Origin: Bacteroidales bacterium | GTDB taxonomy: Bacteria; Bacteroidota; Bacteroidia; Bacteroidales; UBA10428 | Direction: 5' to 3' | Assembly: GCA_016926235.1 (NCBI GenBank) | Contig: JAFGOZ010000280.1 | Coordinates: 1 to 37,089 of the forward strand | DNA length: 37,089 nucleotides | Part shown: one piece after another, positions 1-8,990 of the stretch | Layout of the letters: every line of letters begins with the position of its first letter | Numbering within the stretch: the stretch's first letter is position 1 | Program-made: the position numbers and the translations under genes | Notes under the pieces: model-generated | Seen by the model: the letters and a program-made list of their open reading frames with translations, nothing else | The model's database searches: none | What the model was told of the DNA's origin: nothing

Positions 1-161
1 ATATAATATTTTTTTGATAAGTATTTTCATTTGTATTAATTTTTAAATTTCTTAACCCATTTTTGTAAAGGTTAAAAATATTAAAAAGCATATCAAATCC
101 TTGTTACAAATCGTTCAGAAAGCGTCTTTATAAAAGCATAATTGGGTAACTGCATCAGGGA

Positions 162-914
162 TCAACCTTCCAGCCATTGCTTAAAATCCTGTACTTTTTC
201 ACGGCTTACAATTAAATCATCCGAGTCGTTTGCATTAAGTTTTACACGCAAACGGCTATTGGAATAACTGATTATGTCTTTTATGGCTGTAGAGGAAATA
301 ATATATTTTCGGTTTATCCTGTAAAAGCGGGCCGGATCCAATAAACCTTCTAGTTGATCGAGGGAATAGCTTAAAGCGTAGTCTCTCCCCTCATGATTTT
401 GCAGAAAAGTGTATTTCTCCATACTATAGAAACATTGTATATCATCAATAATGAATACCCTGATATGCTCCCCTACTTTAAGTACAAATTTGTTTTTATA
501 ATTCTTTGTGAGTGAATGCAATATGCTGTCAAATACCTGAACAGGTATATTCGTTGTAGAGTTGCTCCCCTTGAATTTATCAATCGCATTGCTAAGTTCA
601 TTGTAATCAATGGGTTTAAGAAGGTAATCAACACTGTTTACTTTGAACGCTTTAAGGGCATATTCATCATATGCAGTAGTGAAAATAACAGGTGTTTTTA
701 CAATGGTTTGTTCAAAAATCTCAAAGCTTAACCCATCGGCCAGCTGGATATCCATGAAAATCAGATCAGGTGACGGATGGGTATTTAACCATTTTACTGC
801 TTGTTCAACCGATTGAATACCTCCCGTAATTTCTATGGACGGATCGTATTTGTTAATTAATCCGTTTAATCTTTTGGCTGCAGCATCCTCATCTTCAATA
901 ATTAAGCAATTCAT
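162..914 (-). CDS. LytTR-family response regulator
   Basis: This is a two-component response regulator of the LytR/AlgR type, 250 residues. The N-terminal receiver domain (about 1-120) has the acidic pair in IIEDEDAA and the phospho-acceptor Asp55 in LIFMDIQLADG. It also has the conserved TTAYDEYALKAF and lysine-containing LLKPID segments. A LytTR DNA-binding domain fills about residues 145-248, with the typical FYRINRKYII and KLNANDSDDLIVSREKV region. The start lies 5 bp after the stop of the histidine kinase, so the two are co-transcribed and presumably cognate partners. LytTR proteins usually bind two direct repeats about 21-22 bp apart. It probably regulates the adjacent ABC exporter, but no target site is assigned here. 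Confidence 0.95.
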   Translation of the reverse strand: MNCLIIEDEDAAAKRLNGLINKYDPSIEITGGIQSVEQAVKWLNTHPSPDLIFMDIQLADGLSFEIFEQTIVKTPVIFTTAYDEYALKAFKVNSVDYLLKPIDYNELSNAIDKFKGSNSTTNIPVQVFDSILHSLTKNYKNKFVLKVGEHIRVFIIDDIQCFYSMEKYTFLQNHEGRDYALSYSLDQLEGLLDPARFYRINRKYIISSTAIKDIISYSNSRLRVKLNANDSDDLIVSREKVQDFKQWLEG

Positions 915-919
915 ATCTT

Positions 920-1963
920 TTACTGTTGTATGATTGGCAACTTTACTATAAATTCCTTTTCAGATTCAATTACTTCCAGGGCTGAATTGGAAAGATATTC
1001 ATATCTTTTCCTTAGGTTTTCTAGTCCAATCGGTTCGTCTTTAGCGATAATTGTATTTTTCTTTTGAATATTGTTTTTCACTATTATTTTGTGTTCAGCA
1101 ATATCTATATCAATCTTCAAAGGCTTATCGTTCGCAATAACATTGTGCTTAATGGCATTTTCAACGAGCATTTGCAACCCCAGGGGAACTATTTGAACAG
1201 TATTGTTAGCCGGTAGATTTGAATGGAACTGCAACGCTTCTCCAAACCTCATTTTTGAAAGGAATATATAATCATCTACAAATTTCATCTCATCATGTAT
1301 TGATACCAGTTCTTTGTCGCTTTGTTCCAGCACATAGCGGTAAATATCGGATAGCTTCTTTATAAAATCAGGTGCCTGTTCAGATTTTTGTTCAACCACC
1401 CCGCTTAGGGTATTTAAACTGTTAAAAAGAAAATGCGGGTTTACCTGGTTTTTCAGGGCTTCATATTTTGCCAGGAGGTTTTCCCTTTTTAATTCTTCGT
1501 TTTTTTCTACGGATTTTATCCAGTTATTCGTAATATATGATGAGTAATAAAAATAAAATATGATCAGGTTTGCAACGATTGTCATAAAGGCTTTTGTTGT
1601 TACGTCATAAAAAACGTCCTTTCCGGTCATTCCCCATAAATAAACATCAATTACCCAAGGTATCATTACACTCATTGTTATGCCATAACCCATAAATAAC
1701 AAAAAGGAAATGAGGTTTGTCCTTTTTGGGTTTTTTGTCCAGTCAAGTTTCCCGATTAATTGGCCAATTAACGAATTGCCCAGACCAAATGCAATTGCAT
1801 ATGCATAGCCTATTGAAGTTTGTGTAAAGTAATAGGAAACAGAAGAGATTATTTTTGGGCCTTTAAAAAAATAGCCAATTATCGGAGGAAGTATAAGAAT
1901 AAACAAAATCCATAGTATGATTCTGGATTTTGGTTTTCTCTTTTCATCATTGTTTTTATTCAT
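920..1963 (-). CDS. LytS-type membrane sensor histidine kinase (His_kinase family)
   Basis: This 347-residue sensor kinase is the partner of the following LytTR regulator. The N-terminal half carries about four hydrophobic membrane segments (roughly 14-32, 50-72, 84-108 and 122-142). A short coiled linker follows, then the His_kinase signature NQVNPHFLFNSLNTLSG with phospho-acceptor His177. The C-terminal ATPase part has the N-box-like MLVENAIKHNV and the LGLENLRKRY-type motif seen as IGLENLRKRYEYL. No periplasmic sensor domain is visible, so any signal is probably sensed in or at the membrane, possibly through the neighbouring ABC permease. Such kinase-regulator-ABC clusters are common in Bacteroidota. 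Confidence 0.94.
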   Translation of the reverse strand: MNKNNDEKRKPKSRIILWILFILILPPIIGYFFKGPKIISSVSYYFTQTSIGYAYAIAFGLGNSLIGQLIGKLDWTKNPKRTNLISFLLFMGYGITMSVMIPWVIDVYLWGMTGKDVFYDVTTKAFMTIVANLIIFYFYYSSYITNNWIKSVEKNEELKRENLLAKYEALKNQVNPHFLFNSLNTLSGVVEQKSEQAPDFIKKLSDIYRYVLEQSDKELVSIHDEMKFVDDYIFLSKMRFGEALQFHSNLPANNTVQIVPLGLQMLVENAIKHNVIANDKPLKIDIDIAEHKIIVKNNIQKKNTIIAKDEPIGLENLRKRYEYLSNSALEVIESEKEFIVKLPIIQQ

Positions 1964-2067
1964 AATGCCGAAATTAATTGTTTTTTTTGATCCTTAAAAA
2001 TATCTATATGTAATATGCCTTTGAAATGATTTTAAATTGCTTACTTCAATAATTGATTTAAAACCGT

Positions 2068-2823
2068 CTATACAATCTTCAAAACATTTCTTCTAAACAT
2101 AAGAAGAGCTATGAAATTGAGTAAAGATCCTATACCGAGTAAAACAAAAACTCTTGATAAGAAAGTAATATCTGATATAGGAAGAAGTTCTATGAAAATA
2201 TCAAATATCCCCTGTATGCCCCAATAATTAACAGAAGCAACAGCGATCTTTTGCAGGGTCTCGGGCATGACAAAAGTAGGGATCATACTACCTCCAATAG
2301 CGCTCATAACCAGTACAACTATGGTAGACAATCCTTGTACCTGCTGACGTGATTTTGCAAATGATGCAATTAAAATACCAAAACCGGAGCAGGCATAAGC
2401 AATTACAATGATCATAATTAAAAGTGAAGGGAGATGATGTATAATGTCCAGGCCAAAAACCAGCCAGGCATATAAAAACATAATGGTTAGTTGGATAATG
2501 GAAATGATATTTGTAAATACCAGTTTACCAAACAGGATATGATTAGGATGCATTGGCGAGCAAAGCAACTTTTTCAACATACCTTCCTCTTTTTCTTCCA
2601 GAAGGCTTCCTCCTATTCCTGCCACCGAAAATAAAAGCATCATTACGGCAGTTCCTGCTACTGATTGAACAAGACTCATTAATTGTCCTTCTTCGGAATT
2701 ATTCATTTTACCGAAAATAAAAGCAAACAAGGTTATAAATATTATGGGCAATACAAAGGTTAACATCATCACCTGTCTGTTACCAAAAAATATTTTCAGG
2801 TCTTTTTTTATTAATTGTTTCAT
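2068..2823 (-). CDS. ABC-2 type transporter permease
   Basis: This is the membrane subunit of an ABC exporter, 251 residues with about six transmembrane helices. It opens with a cytoplasmic stretch typical of the family (MKQLIKKDLKIFFGNRQ). A long hydrophobic helix follows, and the conserved cytoplasmic EEKEEGMLKKLLCSPM segment precedes helix 3. The loop after helix 1 is only about 20 residues long, so it lacks the large extracellular domain of longer ABC-2 permeases. It lies 77 bp downstream of its ATPase, with a hairpin in between. Substrate is unknown: lipids, peptides or antibiotics are all possible. Confidence 0.92.
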   Translation of the reverse strand: MKQLIKKDLKIFFGNRQVMMLTFVLPIIFITLFAFIFGKMNNSEEGQLMSLVQSVAGTAVMMLLFSVAGIGGSLLEEKEEGMLKKLLCSPMHPNHILFGKLVFTNIISIIQLTIMFLYAWLVFGLDIIHHLPSLLIMIIVIAYACSGFGILIASFAKSRQQVQGLSTIVVLVMSAIGGSMIPTFVMPETLQKIAVASVNYWGIQGIFDIFIELLPISDITFLSRVFVLLGIGSLLNFIALLMFRRNVLKIV

Positions 2824-2854
2824 CTTTTTTGTTTTTAATTTCTCTTTTCTGAAA

Positions 2855-2882
2855 CCTTGCGAGGGTTCGAACCCTCGTAGGG
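2855..2882. repeat. Palindromic intergenic hairpin between ABC genes
   Basis: An 18-bp perfect palindrome, CGAGGGTTCGAACCCTCG, lies at 2860-2877. It extends outward with G-U-compatible pairs to about 2855-2882. It sits in the 77-bp gap between the ATPase stop and the permease start. Neither strand has a T-run after it, so it does not look like a terminator. It may be an mRNA processing or stability element, or a dispersed palindromic repeat. The resemblance of its core to a tRNA T-loop is coincidental; no tRNA fold is present. Confidence 0.7.
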
Positions 2883-2900
2883 TTGAAAATTGGCTATTTT

Positions 2901-3824
2901 TTAGTCCCTGAGGGTTTTACCGGTTAAACTTAAAAAAATGGTTTCAAGGTTTATCTTTTGTATATCAATATGGCGCATATCAAGGCCATACTTGTTGCAC
3001 ATCAATATTATCTTAGATAAATCACCCTGAACATTCATGGAATAAAAATGTATTTTATCTTCAAAACGCTGAAGGTCTTTCCATTCTTTTTCTACTCGAA
3101 TGAAGTTTTCATCTGTAAGACTTGAATAAGAGATAACAACGGATTCTTTCATCGATCCGGAAGACTTTAATTCATCCAATGTTCCTTCTGCAATAATTTC
3201 TCCATTGTCAATAATTCCTATACGGTCGCACAAACGTTCAGCTTCTTCCATATAATGAGTTGTATAAATGATTGTCATTCCTTCCTTATGCAGCTTTTCC
3301 ACCACTTCGAAAATCAGGTTCCGGCTCTGGGGATCTATACCAACGGTGGGTTCATCCATAAATAGTATCTTGGGCCTGTGAAGCAAGGCTGATGCGATAT
3401 TAACCCTGCGCTTCATGCCGCCTGAATAAGTTTTTACTTTATCATACTTCCGGTCTGTCAATCCAAGCAAGTCCATGGTTTCATCAATATATTCTGTCAA
3501 CTGCTGTTTAGGGACCTTATACATATTTCCCCAAAATAACAGGTTATCATAAGCAGAGAGCTCATTATAAAGTGCTATTTCCTGAGTTACAACACCAATA
3601 TTCTTTTTACAATCCAAGGGATTTTTCTTAAGGTCATATCCGACGATATTCACTTCCCCTGTATCTGGTTTAACTAATGTACTCATAATGGAAATCGTAG
3701 TTGTTTTACCGGCACCGTTCGGACCCAACAGTCCATAACATTCACCTTGTGGTATGTTGAATGAGATTCCCTTCAGGGCATCAACGGTGTCGAATGACTT
3801 ATTAAGGTTTGAAACATCTATCAT
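2901..3824 (-). CDS. ABC transporter ATP-binding protein
   Basis: This is the nucleotide-binding subunit of the exporter, 307 residues. The Walker A motif GPNGAGKT is at 34-41, the Q-loop glutamine in VVTQEIALYNELS at about 81, and the signature YSGGMKRR at 133-140. Walker B ILFMDEPTVGIDP is at 153-165 and the H-loop His in YTTHYMEEAE. The order and spacing are those of the CcmA/DrrA-type drug and lipid exporters. About 80 residues after the nucleotide-binding core form a regulatory tail. It is transcribed with the downstream permease and probably with the two-component genes. Confidence 0.95.
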   Translation of the reverse strand: MIDVSNLNKSFDTVDALKGISFNIPQGECYGLLGPNGAGKTTTISIMSTLVKPDTGEVNIVGYDLKKNPLDCKKNIGVVTQEIALYNELSAYDNLLFWGNMYKVPKQQLTEYIDETMDLLGLTDRKYDKVKTYSGGMKRRVNIASALLHRPKILFMDEPTVGIDPQSRNLIFEVVEKLHKEGMTIIYTTHYMEEAERLCDRIGIIDNGEIIAEGTLDELKSSGSMKESVVISYSSLTDENFIRVEKEWKDLQRFEDKIHFYSMNVQGDLSKIILMCNKYGLDMRHIDIQKINLETIFLSLTGKTLRD

Positions 3825-3862
3825 TTTGATATTATTTAATTTTTAGGGTATTTTTTATTTCG

Positions 3863-3921
3863 ATAATCCATGGAAGAATTCCCCGTTCTCTTCGCTCGAA
3901 CCTTATTCTTCCATGGATTAT
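3863..3921. repeat. Perfect 17-bp inverted repeat (stem-loop) between FGE-like gene and ABC ATPase
   Basis: Positions 3863-3879 are the exact reverse complement of 3905-3921 (17 of 17 bases), with a 25-base loop. The stem includes TCCATGGA within each arm. It lies between the stop of the upstream minus-strand gene and the start of the ATPase. On the minus strand it is not followed by a T-run, so it is not a classic intrinsic terminator. It could be a transcript-processing hairpin or an operator-like element that partly separates the two genes. Confidence 0.75.
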
Positions 3922-3937
3922 TTTGAAATGATCTTTT

Positions 3938-5617
3938 CTATTCATCTTTTACTAACCTGAAGCTAATACCAGCTCCTCTGTTTCCCTGGGGAATTCTATC
4001 ACGATAAGCTGACCGGCATTCATTTGTTTGCTGAAACCAACCTCCACCACGAGCTACTCTAAATTCACCGGTTTCCGGTCCTTTTGGGTTTATTGTATCA
4101 TTAATAATGTATTGACCGTACCAATCGCTGCACCATTCCAGCATATTGCCATGCATGTCGAACAGGCCATATGGATTGGGGTCAAAACTACCTGCCGGGA
4201 TGGGCTTCTTCCTATTTGTGCCCGTTTCACAATTTGCATAGGGTTCTTTACCATTAAAATTTGCCTGATCGGTTGAAAGGCAATCACCTGTGTAAAAAGC
4301 AGTAGTTGTGCCTGCACGGGCAGCAAATTCCCATTCAGCTTCTGTAGGTAATCGGCATCCCATCCATTCTGCAAATTCTTTAGCATCTGTCCATGTTACC
4401 TGTGATACAGGGTTTTTATCGTTTCCGTAGGGGCCATACCACATCTTTCTTCTACCTGTTGATTGGCAAAATAAATTGTACTGCTCGCAAGTAATTGTAT
4501 ACTTACTCATTTTAAATGCACTTACTGTTACTTCGTGTTGAACTTCATCGTCTTTTCTTCCCACTTCTGATTCAGGGCTTCCCATTATAAATGTGCCTCC
4601 GGGAATATCCACAAATTCAATATTCAGATCATTGAGGGAAGTATTTTTAGTGTCGCTGGTATTTTCGTTTTTAGCCTCTTTTTGTTTTTGGTATTCAAAA
4701 AATGATTTTGTAACCTGAATTTCAGGAAAATCATTATATATTTTCTGTAGTTTTTTCAGGTTTGTAGCATCAAGTGTTATCATTAATTCACAAATCTTGT
4801 TTAGTAATTCTATTTGTTCAGTGTTTAATTGGTTGTTGTTCTCAAATGTACCCTCTAATATGGGAGAATATTCAAAAATTGTATATTCGCTTCCCAATAA
4901 TGCTGCCAGATCATGACCAATTTTCCCTAATATGGATGCAAATCCGGAATATCTTCCAGGAATTGCGTAATAATCAGGATCTATTTCATTTTTTTGCAAT
5001 TGCAACCATGCCTCATTACTAAAGTCAAATTTCTCCCTGCTGAAATCCACCATATTCATTCCCGGATCAACAAGCATCCATCTGTTCTCTTTATTATTCC
5101 ATACTTCACAGATGGTATGGCTTACATGAAAATCAGGCATGATATATGTTGCATGTCCGCAACGAACCCTGGCAGGAATGCCACGATATTTAAGTACAGA
5201 AGCCAATAGAATAGCATATTCCCGGCAACCCAGTATTAATCGGTTTTCGGGTATTCTGTCGGGCACAATACCTGAAGAGTCGTAAGATAGAAGCCCCTCT
5301 AAAATCGACTTAACGGTTGGATAGTTTACCATTTCATTCCATCTCTCTTCAGGGATTTGTTCACTATATTTTTGTAATTCGGCAAAGGGATGAATAAACT
5401 GTGATTTGATTAATTTGCATAATTCAGGTAAGGAATCAGGCAGGTTTGCATACATATATACATATTCGCCCGGATCTGTAAATTCACTATACTGAAGATA
5501 ATAGTCCGGCAACTTGTTGTCAGTTAGTTCATTCACTGTCAACTTAGTTTTTTGTTGGGCGAAACACCCTGCTATTGTCAGTATGAAAACTAAAATTGTT
5601 AATACTGAATTTTTCAT
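3938..5617 (-). CDS. Secreted transglutaminase-like / formylglycine-generating-enzyme-like fusion protein
   Basis: This 559-residue exported protein has a signal peptide (about 1-20, ending GCFAQQ, so a lipoprotein form is also possible). A transglutaminase-like domain has a plausible triad: Cys131 in GCREYAILLASVL, His167 in VSHTICEVW and Asp184 in WMLVDPGMN. Residues about 335-559 form an FGE-sulfatase (SUMF1-type) domain, with FVDIPGGTFIMGS, RLPTEAEWEFAARAG, MHGNMLEWCSDWYG and a RVARGGGWF...CRSAYR end. The two catalytic cysteines of true FGEs are not evident in the final GGGWFQQTNECRSAYR segment, so sulfatase activation is unlikely. It sits between the XRE regulator and the ABC genes, which suggests an envelope role. 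The TGase-FGE pairing is unusual. Confidence 0.88.
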   Translation of the reverse strand: MKNSVLTILVFILTIAGCFAQQKTKLTVNELTDNKLPDYYLQYSEFTDPGEYVYMYANLPDSLPELCKLIKSQFIHPFAELQKYSEQIPEERWNEMVNYPTVKSILEGLLSYDSSGIVPDRIPENRLILGCREYAILLASVLKYRGIPARVRCGHATYIMPDFHVSHTICEVWNNKENRWMLVDPGMNMVDFSREKFDFSNEAWLQLQKNEIDPDYYAIPGRYSGFASILGKIGHDLAALLGSEYTIFEYSPILEGTFENNNQLNTEQIELLNKICELMITLDATNLKKLQKIYNDFPEIQVTKSFFEYQKQKEAKNENTSDTKNTSLNDLNIEFVDIPGGTFIMGSPESEVGRKDDEVQHEVTVSAFKMSKYTITCEQYNLFCQSTGRRKMWYGPYGNDKNPVSQVTWTDAKEFAEWMGCRLPTEAEWEFAARAGTTTAFYTGDCLSTDQANFNGKEPYANCETGTNRKKPIPAGSFDPNPYGLFDMHGNMLEWCSDWYGQYIINDTINPKGPETGEFRVARGGGWFQQTNECRSAYRDRIPQGNRGAGISFRLVKDE

Positions 5618-5656
5618 GATTGTAAGTTTTATTGTTAATAATCCTGTTTTCTTTAT

Positions 5657-6223
5657 TTAGAAGGTTTGAACCTTTACCCTATTGTTTTTATCTTTTGTCC
5701 TGAACAGGCCAAAATATTTATAGGGTTTGCCATTCAATACATTCAAGGTATTCTTTATTGAAAAAAGTATGCTAAGGAATAAAAAGCCAATGATTGCCCT
5801 GGGATTATGAGCGTTGTACAAAGCCCAGCATCCCAGCAAACACATAAAAAGGGTGGTTGATTGAAAAGCTATAACAGCACGAAAGTGACCTGTCATTTCT
5901 TTAATATCATCCTTTTTCCTGTTCCAGATAATAACAGAGGGAAAGAAAAGCGGGAGCATTCCGCTCAGATGTATCAGGGCCAGCCATTCTCTTTCAGAAT
6001 CCTCGTCTGCGCCTTTGCTTTCATTAGGTTCAATTTCAGAAAGTATGCTAAAATCGACTTCGAGCGCTTTGGCAATCATCCGCAGCTCATTGGTCCGCGG
6101 ATCTTTTTCGCCATCTTCAATACGCTGGATAGTCCTTGAACTAAGCCCAGTGAGTTCTGCTAACTCATCCCGGGCCATATCTTTAAGAATTCGTAATTCT
6201 CTTATTAATTTTCCTGTTTTCAT
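5657..6223 (-). CDS. XRE-family regulator with C-terminal membrane domain (DUF4870-like)
   Basis: The N-terminal helix-turn-helix of the Cro/C1 type spans about residues 4-58 (LIRELRILKDMARDELAELTG, SSRTIQRIEDGEKDPRT). A linker and three hydrophobic segments follow, resembling DUF4870/Tic20-like membrane domains. It is therefore a membrane-tethered repressor or sensor of 188 residues. The start at 6223 is chosen because the HTH begins directly there. An in-frame upstream ATG at 6271 would add 16 residues without domain homology. It is the first gene of the minus-strand cluster with the FGE-like, ABC and LytTR genes, and may sense envelope or transporter state. Confidence 0.85.
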   Translation of the reverse strand: MKTGKLIRELRILKDMARDELAELTGLSSRTIQRIEDGEKDPRTNELRMIAKALEVDFSILSEIEPNESKGADEDSEREWLALIHLSGMLPLFFPSVIIWNRKKDDIKEMTGHFRAVIAFQSTTLFMCLLGCWALYNAHNPRAIIGFLFLSILFSIKNTLNVLNGKPYKYFGLFRTKDKNNRVKVQTF

Positions 6224-6519
6224 GGTTTTTAGTTTTTGTTGATTTATTATTTTCAGACAAAGATTAACCATTTCCAGGCTTAATCATATTTTAAGCTGAC
6301 GAGTTGTTGAATTTTACAGATGAACTGAGAATAAAAAGGAGTGAAAGCTGATTAGGAATAATATACTCACCTCATTTACAGATAAAAAATATAAGGAATG
6401 GAATTTATATTATATATTTACTTTTCAAACTGATATAATATCGTTTAGCTTCTTTATAAAGCGTTTAAAATGAATAACTGATGAATCCAATACTCAGTAT
6501 AATTTAAATTCAAATTATT

Positions 6520-8301
6520 ATGACCCGACGAACTATTATCCTATTCAAATTTTTTTTTATTATATACCTGTTTTTATTTCCCTGGTATTTTGGTTATGCA
6601 CAAAATCCGGAAAAGATATTTGCTGCTTCTTGTACTTTTGAAGATGTGCAGGCAGCAGTTGCCCTCGCCCAGGATGGGGATACGGTAATGATCCCTGCTG
6701 GTAATTGTATGTGGACTGAGGCTCTTATTATTGATCCTATGCCTTCTATATTTATACTTGGCGCAGGTATCGATCAGACAGTCATTATTGATTCAACAGG
6801 AACCGGATGGATGCAGGCACCATTTTGGATTAATGGTATAGAAAACAAACCTTTCAGGATTTCCAATATCACTTTTGAAGGAAGAAGTTCGGAATATGGG
6901 GCAATTTGTATTAGAGGTGCCTGTAAGAATTTTCGTGTTGACAGTTGCGAATTTGATGATCTTGTTGGTCGTGGGATCATGGTTGCCGGTTATTCATTTG
7001 GGGTCATCGATCATTGTATTTTCAGGGAATGCAGGCAAGGTGCTAGTCCTGGTTGTGATGGCGAGGATTCCTGGAACAGGCCTTTAACATTAGGTTCACA
7101 ATATGCAGTATATATTGAGGATTGTTATTTTGATTATAGAACAAAACAGGATGGTGCGATTGATGCATACGATGGAGCGCGTTATGTTTTCAGGCACAAT
7201 CAGGTTCATAATACGGGAATTGGGCATCATGGAACTTGCGGTGGAACCAGGTCTACCTTTAGCTATGAAATTTACGAAAATACCATTGAATCAGACGAAA
7301 CCCTTTTCAGGGCGGTATTTCTCAGAGGTGGTACCGGTGTAGTTTTCAATAATACATTCACAAACTATTATGTTGGAATAAGTACAACTAACTACAGGAC
7401 ATGCCATAACGAAGGAATTGATTGTCCGAATTATGGACGCTGCGATGGCACCAACCCATTGGATGGAAATACGCCGGGTATGATGGGATATCCATGTTTT
7501 GATCAGGTTGGCCGGTCAACTTTCCAGGGCCTTGAACCTTTATTTGCCTGGAACAATACCCTGGATGACGAAAATGCAGGTATCACCGTTACAAGCGGAT
7601 GGCCAGAATGTAGCGATCCTTCTCCTTTTGACCATATACAGGAAAACAGGGATTTTTATAATGATTCTATACGTCCGGGTTACAAACCTTACATTTATCC
7701 GCATCCTTTAGTACAGCAATGGCCCTCGGCCGATAAAACCGACCTTATCAGTCCGGAAATCCCACAGGATCTTACAGCGGAAGCTATTTCGGAGAATCAA
7801 ATAAAACTGGAATGGGACACTGTAACGGATGATGGAGGGTCTGGTTTAGGCGGGTATTATATTTGGGAAAATGGCCAAAGAATAACCAGTAACAGTGATC
7901 CTGCCTGTACTACATATTTTTTATATGGTCTTTCTCCAGGTCAGAATTACACTTTCAATGTATCGGCATTCGATTTGGCGGGAAACGAATCAGATACTTC
8001 TTCTTCAGCAACTATTGCAACTCCAAACGGAACAGACTTCAACCTTCTGCCAGATTATGGTATAAATGTATTCTTTAATCCTTTACATTCTGAATTGACC
8101 ATTGAATCCGATAATAATATAGATGCGGATTTTGAACTTTACAACCTTTGTGGTATTAAAGTAATCCGGCAAAGAATTCATTCTGCGAGGCAGGTAATTG
8201 ACTTATCCCGGTTACCATCGGGTATGTATTTGTACAAGATTTCAAATAGGAATCAATATGGGAAATACCAGGTTTTAATGGTAAATAAAATAGTGAATTA
8301 A
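6520..8301 (+). CDS. Secreted parallel beta-helix protein with FN3 domain and T9SS sorting tail
   Basis: A 593-residue exported protein. A signal peptide (about 1-28, hydrophobic core FFFIIYLFLFPWYFGYAQ) is followed by a right-handed beta-helix region (about 35-400), beginning FEDVQAAVALAQDGDTVMIPAG as in pectate-lyase-fold proteins. A fibronectin type III domain (about 415-505, SPEIPQDLTAEA...LSPGQNYTFNVSAFD) follows. The last 75 residues resemble a type A T9SS C-terminal domain (ELYNLCGIKVIRQ, LPSGMYLYKI), predicting export across the outer membrane and surface attachment or release. Substrate is not assignable; the fold suggests polysaccharide binding or cleavage. It is transcribed divergently from the XRE gene. 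Confidence 0.87.
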   Translation: MTRRTIILFKFFFIIYLFLFPWYFGYAQNPEKIFAASCTFEDVQAAVALAQDGDTVMIPAGNCMWTEALIIDPMPSIFILGAGIDQTVIIDSTGTGWMQAPFWINGIENKPFRISNITFEGRSSEYGAICIRGACKNFRVDSCEFDDLVGRGIMVAGYSFGVIDHCIFRECRQGASPGCDGEDSWNRPLTLGSQYAVYIEDCYFDYRTKQDGAIDAYDGARYVFRHNQVHNTGIGHHGTCGGTRSTFSYEIYENTIESDETLFRAVFLRGGTGVVFNNTFTNYYVGISTTNYRTCHNEGIDCPNYGRCDGTNPLDGNTPGMMGYPCFDQVGRSTFQGLEPLFAWNNTLDDENAGITVTSGWPECSDPSPFDHIQENRDFYNDSIRPGYKPYIYPHPLVQQWPSADKTDLISPEIPQDLTAEAISENQIKLEWDTVTDDGGSGLGGYYIWENGQRITSNSDPACTTYFLYGLSPGQNYTFNVSAFDLAGNESDTSSSATIATPNGTDFNLLPDYGINVFFNPLHSELTIESDNNIDADFELYNLCGIKVIRQRIHSARQVIDLSRLPSGMYLYKISNRNQYGKYQVLMVNKIVN

Positions 8302-8338
8302 TGAGTAGGACGAGATATCTTACTGAATCAGATTACAC

Positions 8339-8490
8339 TTAATTCTACTTTGACAAATTAAATATTTCATATTACGATTTTCAGCTTTTTGACCCCGCAC
8401 CATAAAGGGAGAAGCTGAAAATCAAACATTTTCCTTTAGGGAATAAGGGCAAAAACTGGTTGATTTTCCAATGCGTCAAAGTAGAATTAA
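8339..8490. repeat. 152-bp nested inverted-repeat element
   Basis: The outer arms TTAATTCTACTTTGAC (8339-8354) and its exact reverse complement (8475-8490) match over 16 bp. Inside them, GATTTTCAGCTT (8376-8387) and AAGCTGAAAATC (8412-8423) form a second perfect 12-bp pair. The whole lies in the 308-bp gap between two convergent genes. There is no coding capacity. It could be a bidirectional terminator-like structure or a small non-autonomous mobile element; no target-site duplication was identified. The rest of the 8302-8609 gap shows nothing else. Confidence 0.7.
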
Positions 8491-8609
8491 TAAACATCTA
8501 TCTAATATACAATGAAACTACTGTAGGTTGGACCGATAATCTGAGTTTTACATTGAAATGTAAAGAGGAAGATCTTGTTAAATTTGCATTTATCCATATT
8601 TGCATTGCA

Positions 8610-8990
8610 TTACTCTCTCTCAATCATCATAAAAGGTAGTTTGGTAATGTTTTCATAAGCCTGGCCTGCTTCCATCATATCATCGTCCCAATCCCAGTAA
8701 AACCAGTATATTGTTATCTCATGCTTATTTACTTTTGCTATTTTTTTTAGTAAGTGAAGAAAGTCCAATAAACATTTTGAAGTACTGGTATTAAAATATT
8801 CCAATTTTAAACTTACCTCAATTTTTTGAGATGGTTTGTTTAAATTATCTTTCATCCAATTAAAAATATTCGTATAATATTCGATCGGATTTTCCGGATA
8901 TGATTTACCTGAAAGTTCTATAATACCTTTCTCAGCATCAAGGAATACATAAGGAGTATTTGTAGTGGCCTTTAATTCTAATCGACTCAT
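8610..8990 (-). CDS. SiaC-family (DUF1987) regulatory phosphoprotein
   Basis: This 126-residue cytoplasmic protein has the DUF1987/SiaC pattern: an N-terminal strand region with TPYVFLDAEKGIIELSGKSYPENP, then LEYFNTSTSKCLLDFL, and a C-terminal IYWFYWDWDDDMMEAGQ. In Pseudomonas SiaC a Thr near residue 68 is the phosphorylation switch; here Thr68 falls in NTSTSK, the equivalent motif. In the known system a SiaB kinase and SiaA phosphatase control it and the unphosphorylated form binds a diguanylate cyclase. None of those partners is in this window, so its circuit must be encoded elsewhere. It stands alone between secreted-protein genes. Confidence 0.9.
   Translation of the reverse strand: MSRLELKATTNTPYVFLDAEKGIIELSGKSYPENPIEYYTNIFNWMKDNLNKPSQKIEVSLKLEYFNTSTSKCLLDFLHLLKKIAKVNKHEITIYWFYWDWDDDMMEAGQAYENITKLPFMMIERE

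Noticed and set aside
162..914. LytTR regulator as the main reader of the shared promoters
   Set aside because: Its family also uses 21-22-bp repeats, but the gene is far from the sites and tied to the ABC cluster. It is kept as an alternative only.
2860..2877. A tRNA-like T-loop sequence (GGTTCGAACC) in the ABC gene gap
   Set aside because: It is the centre of a simple palindrome. No acceptor stem, anticodon arm or CCA end is present around it.
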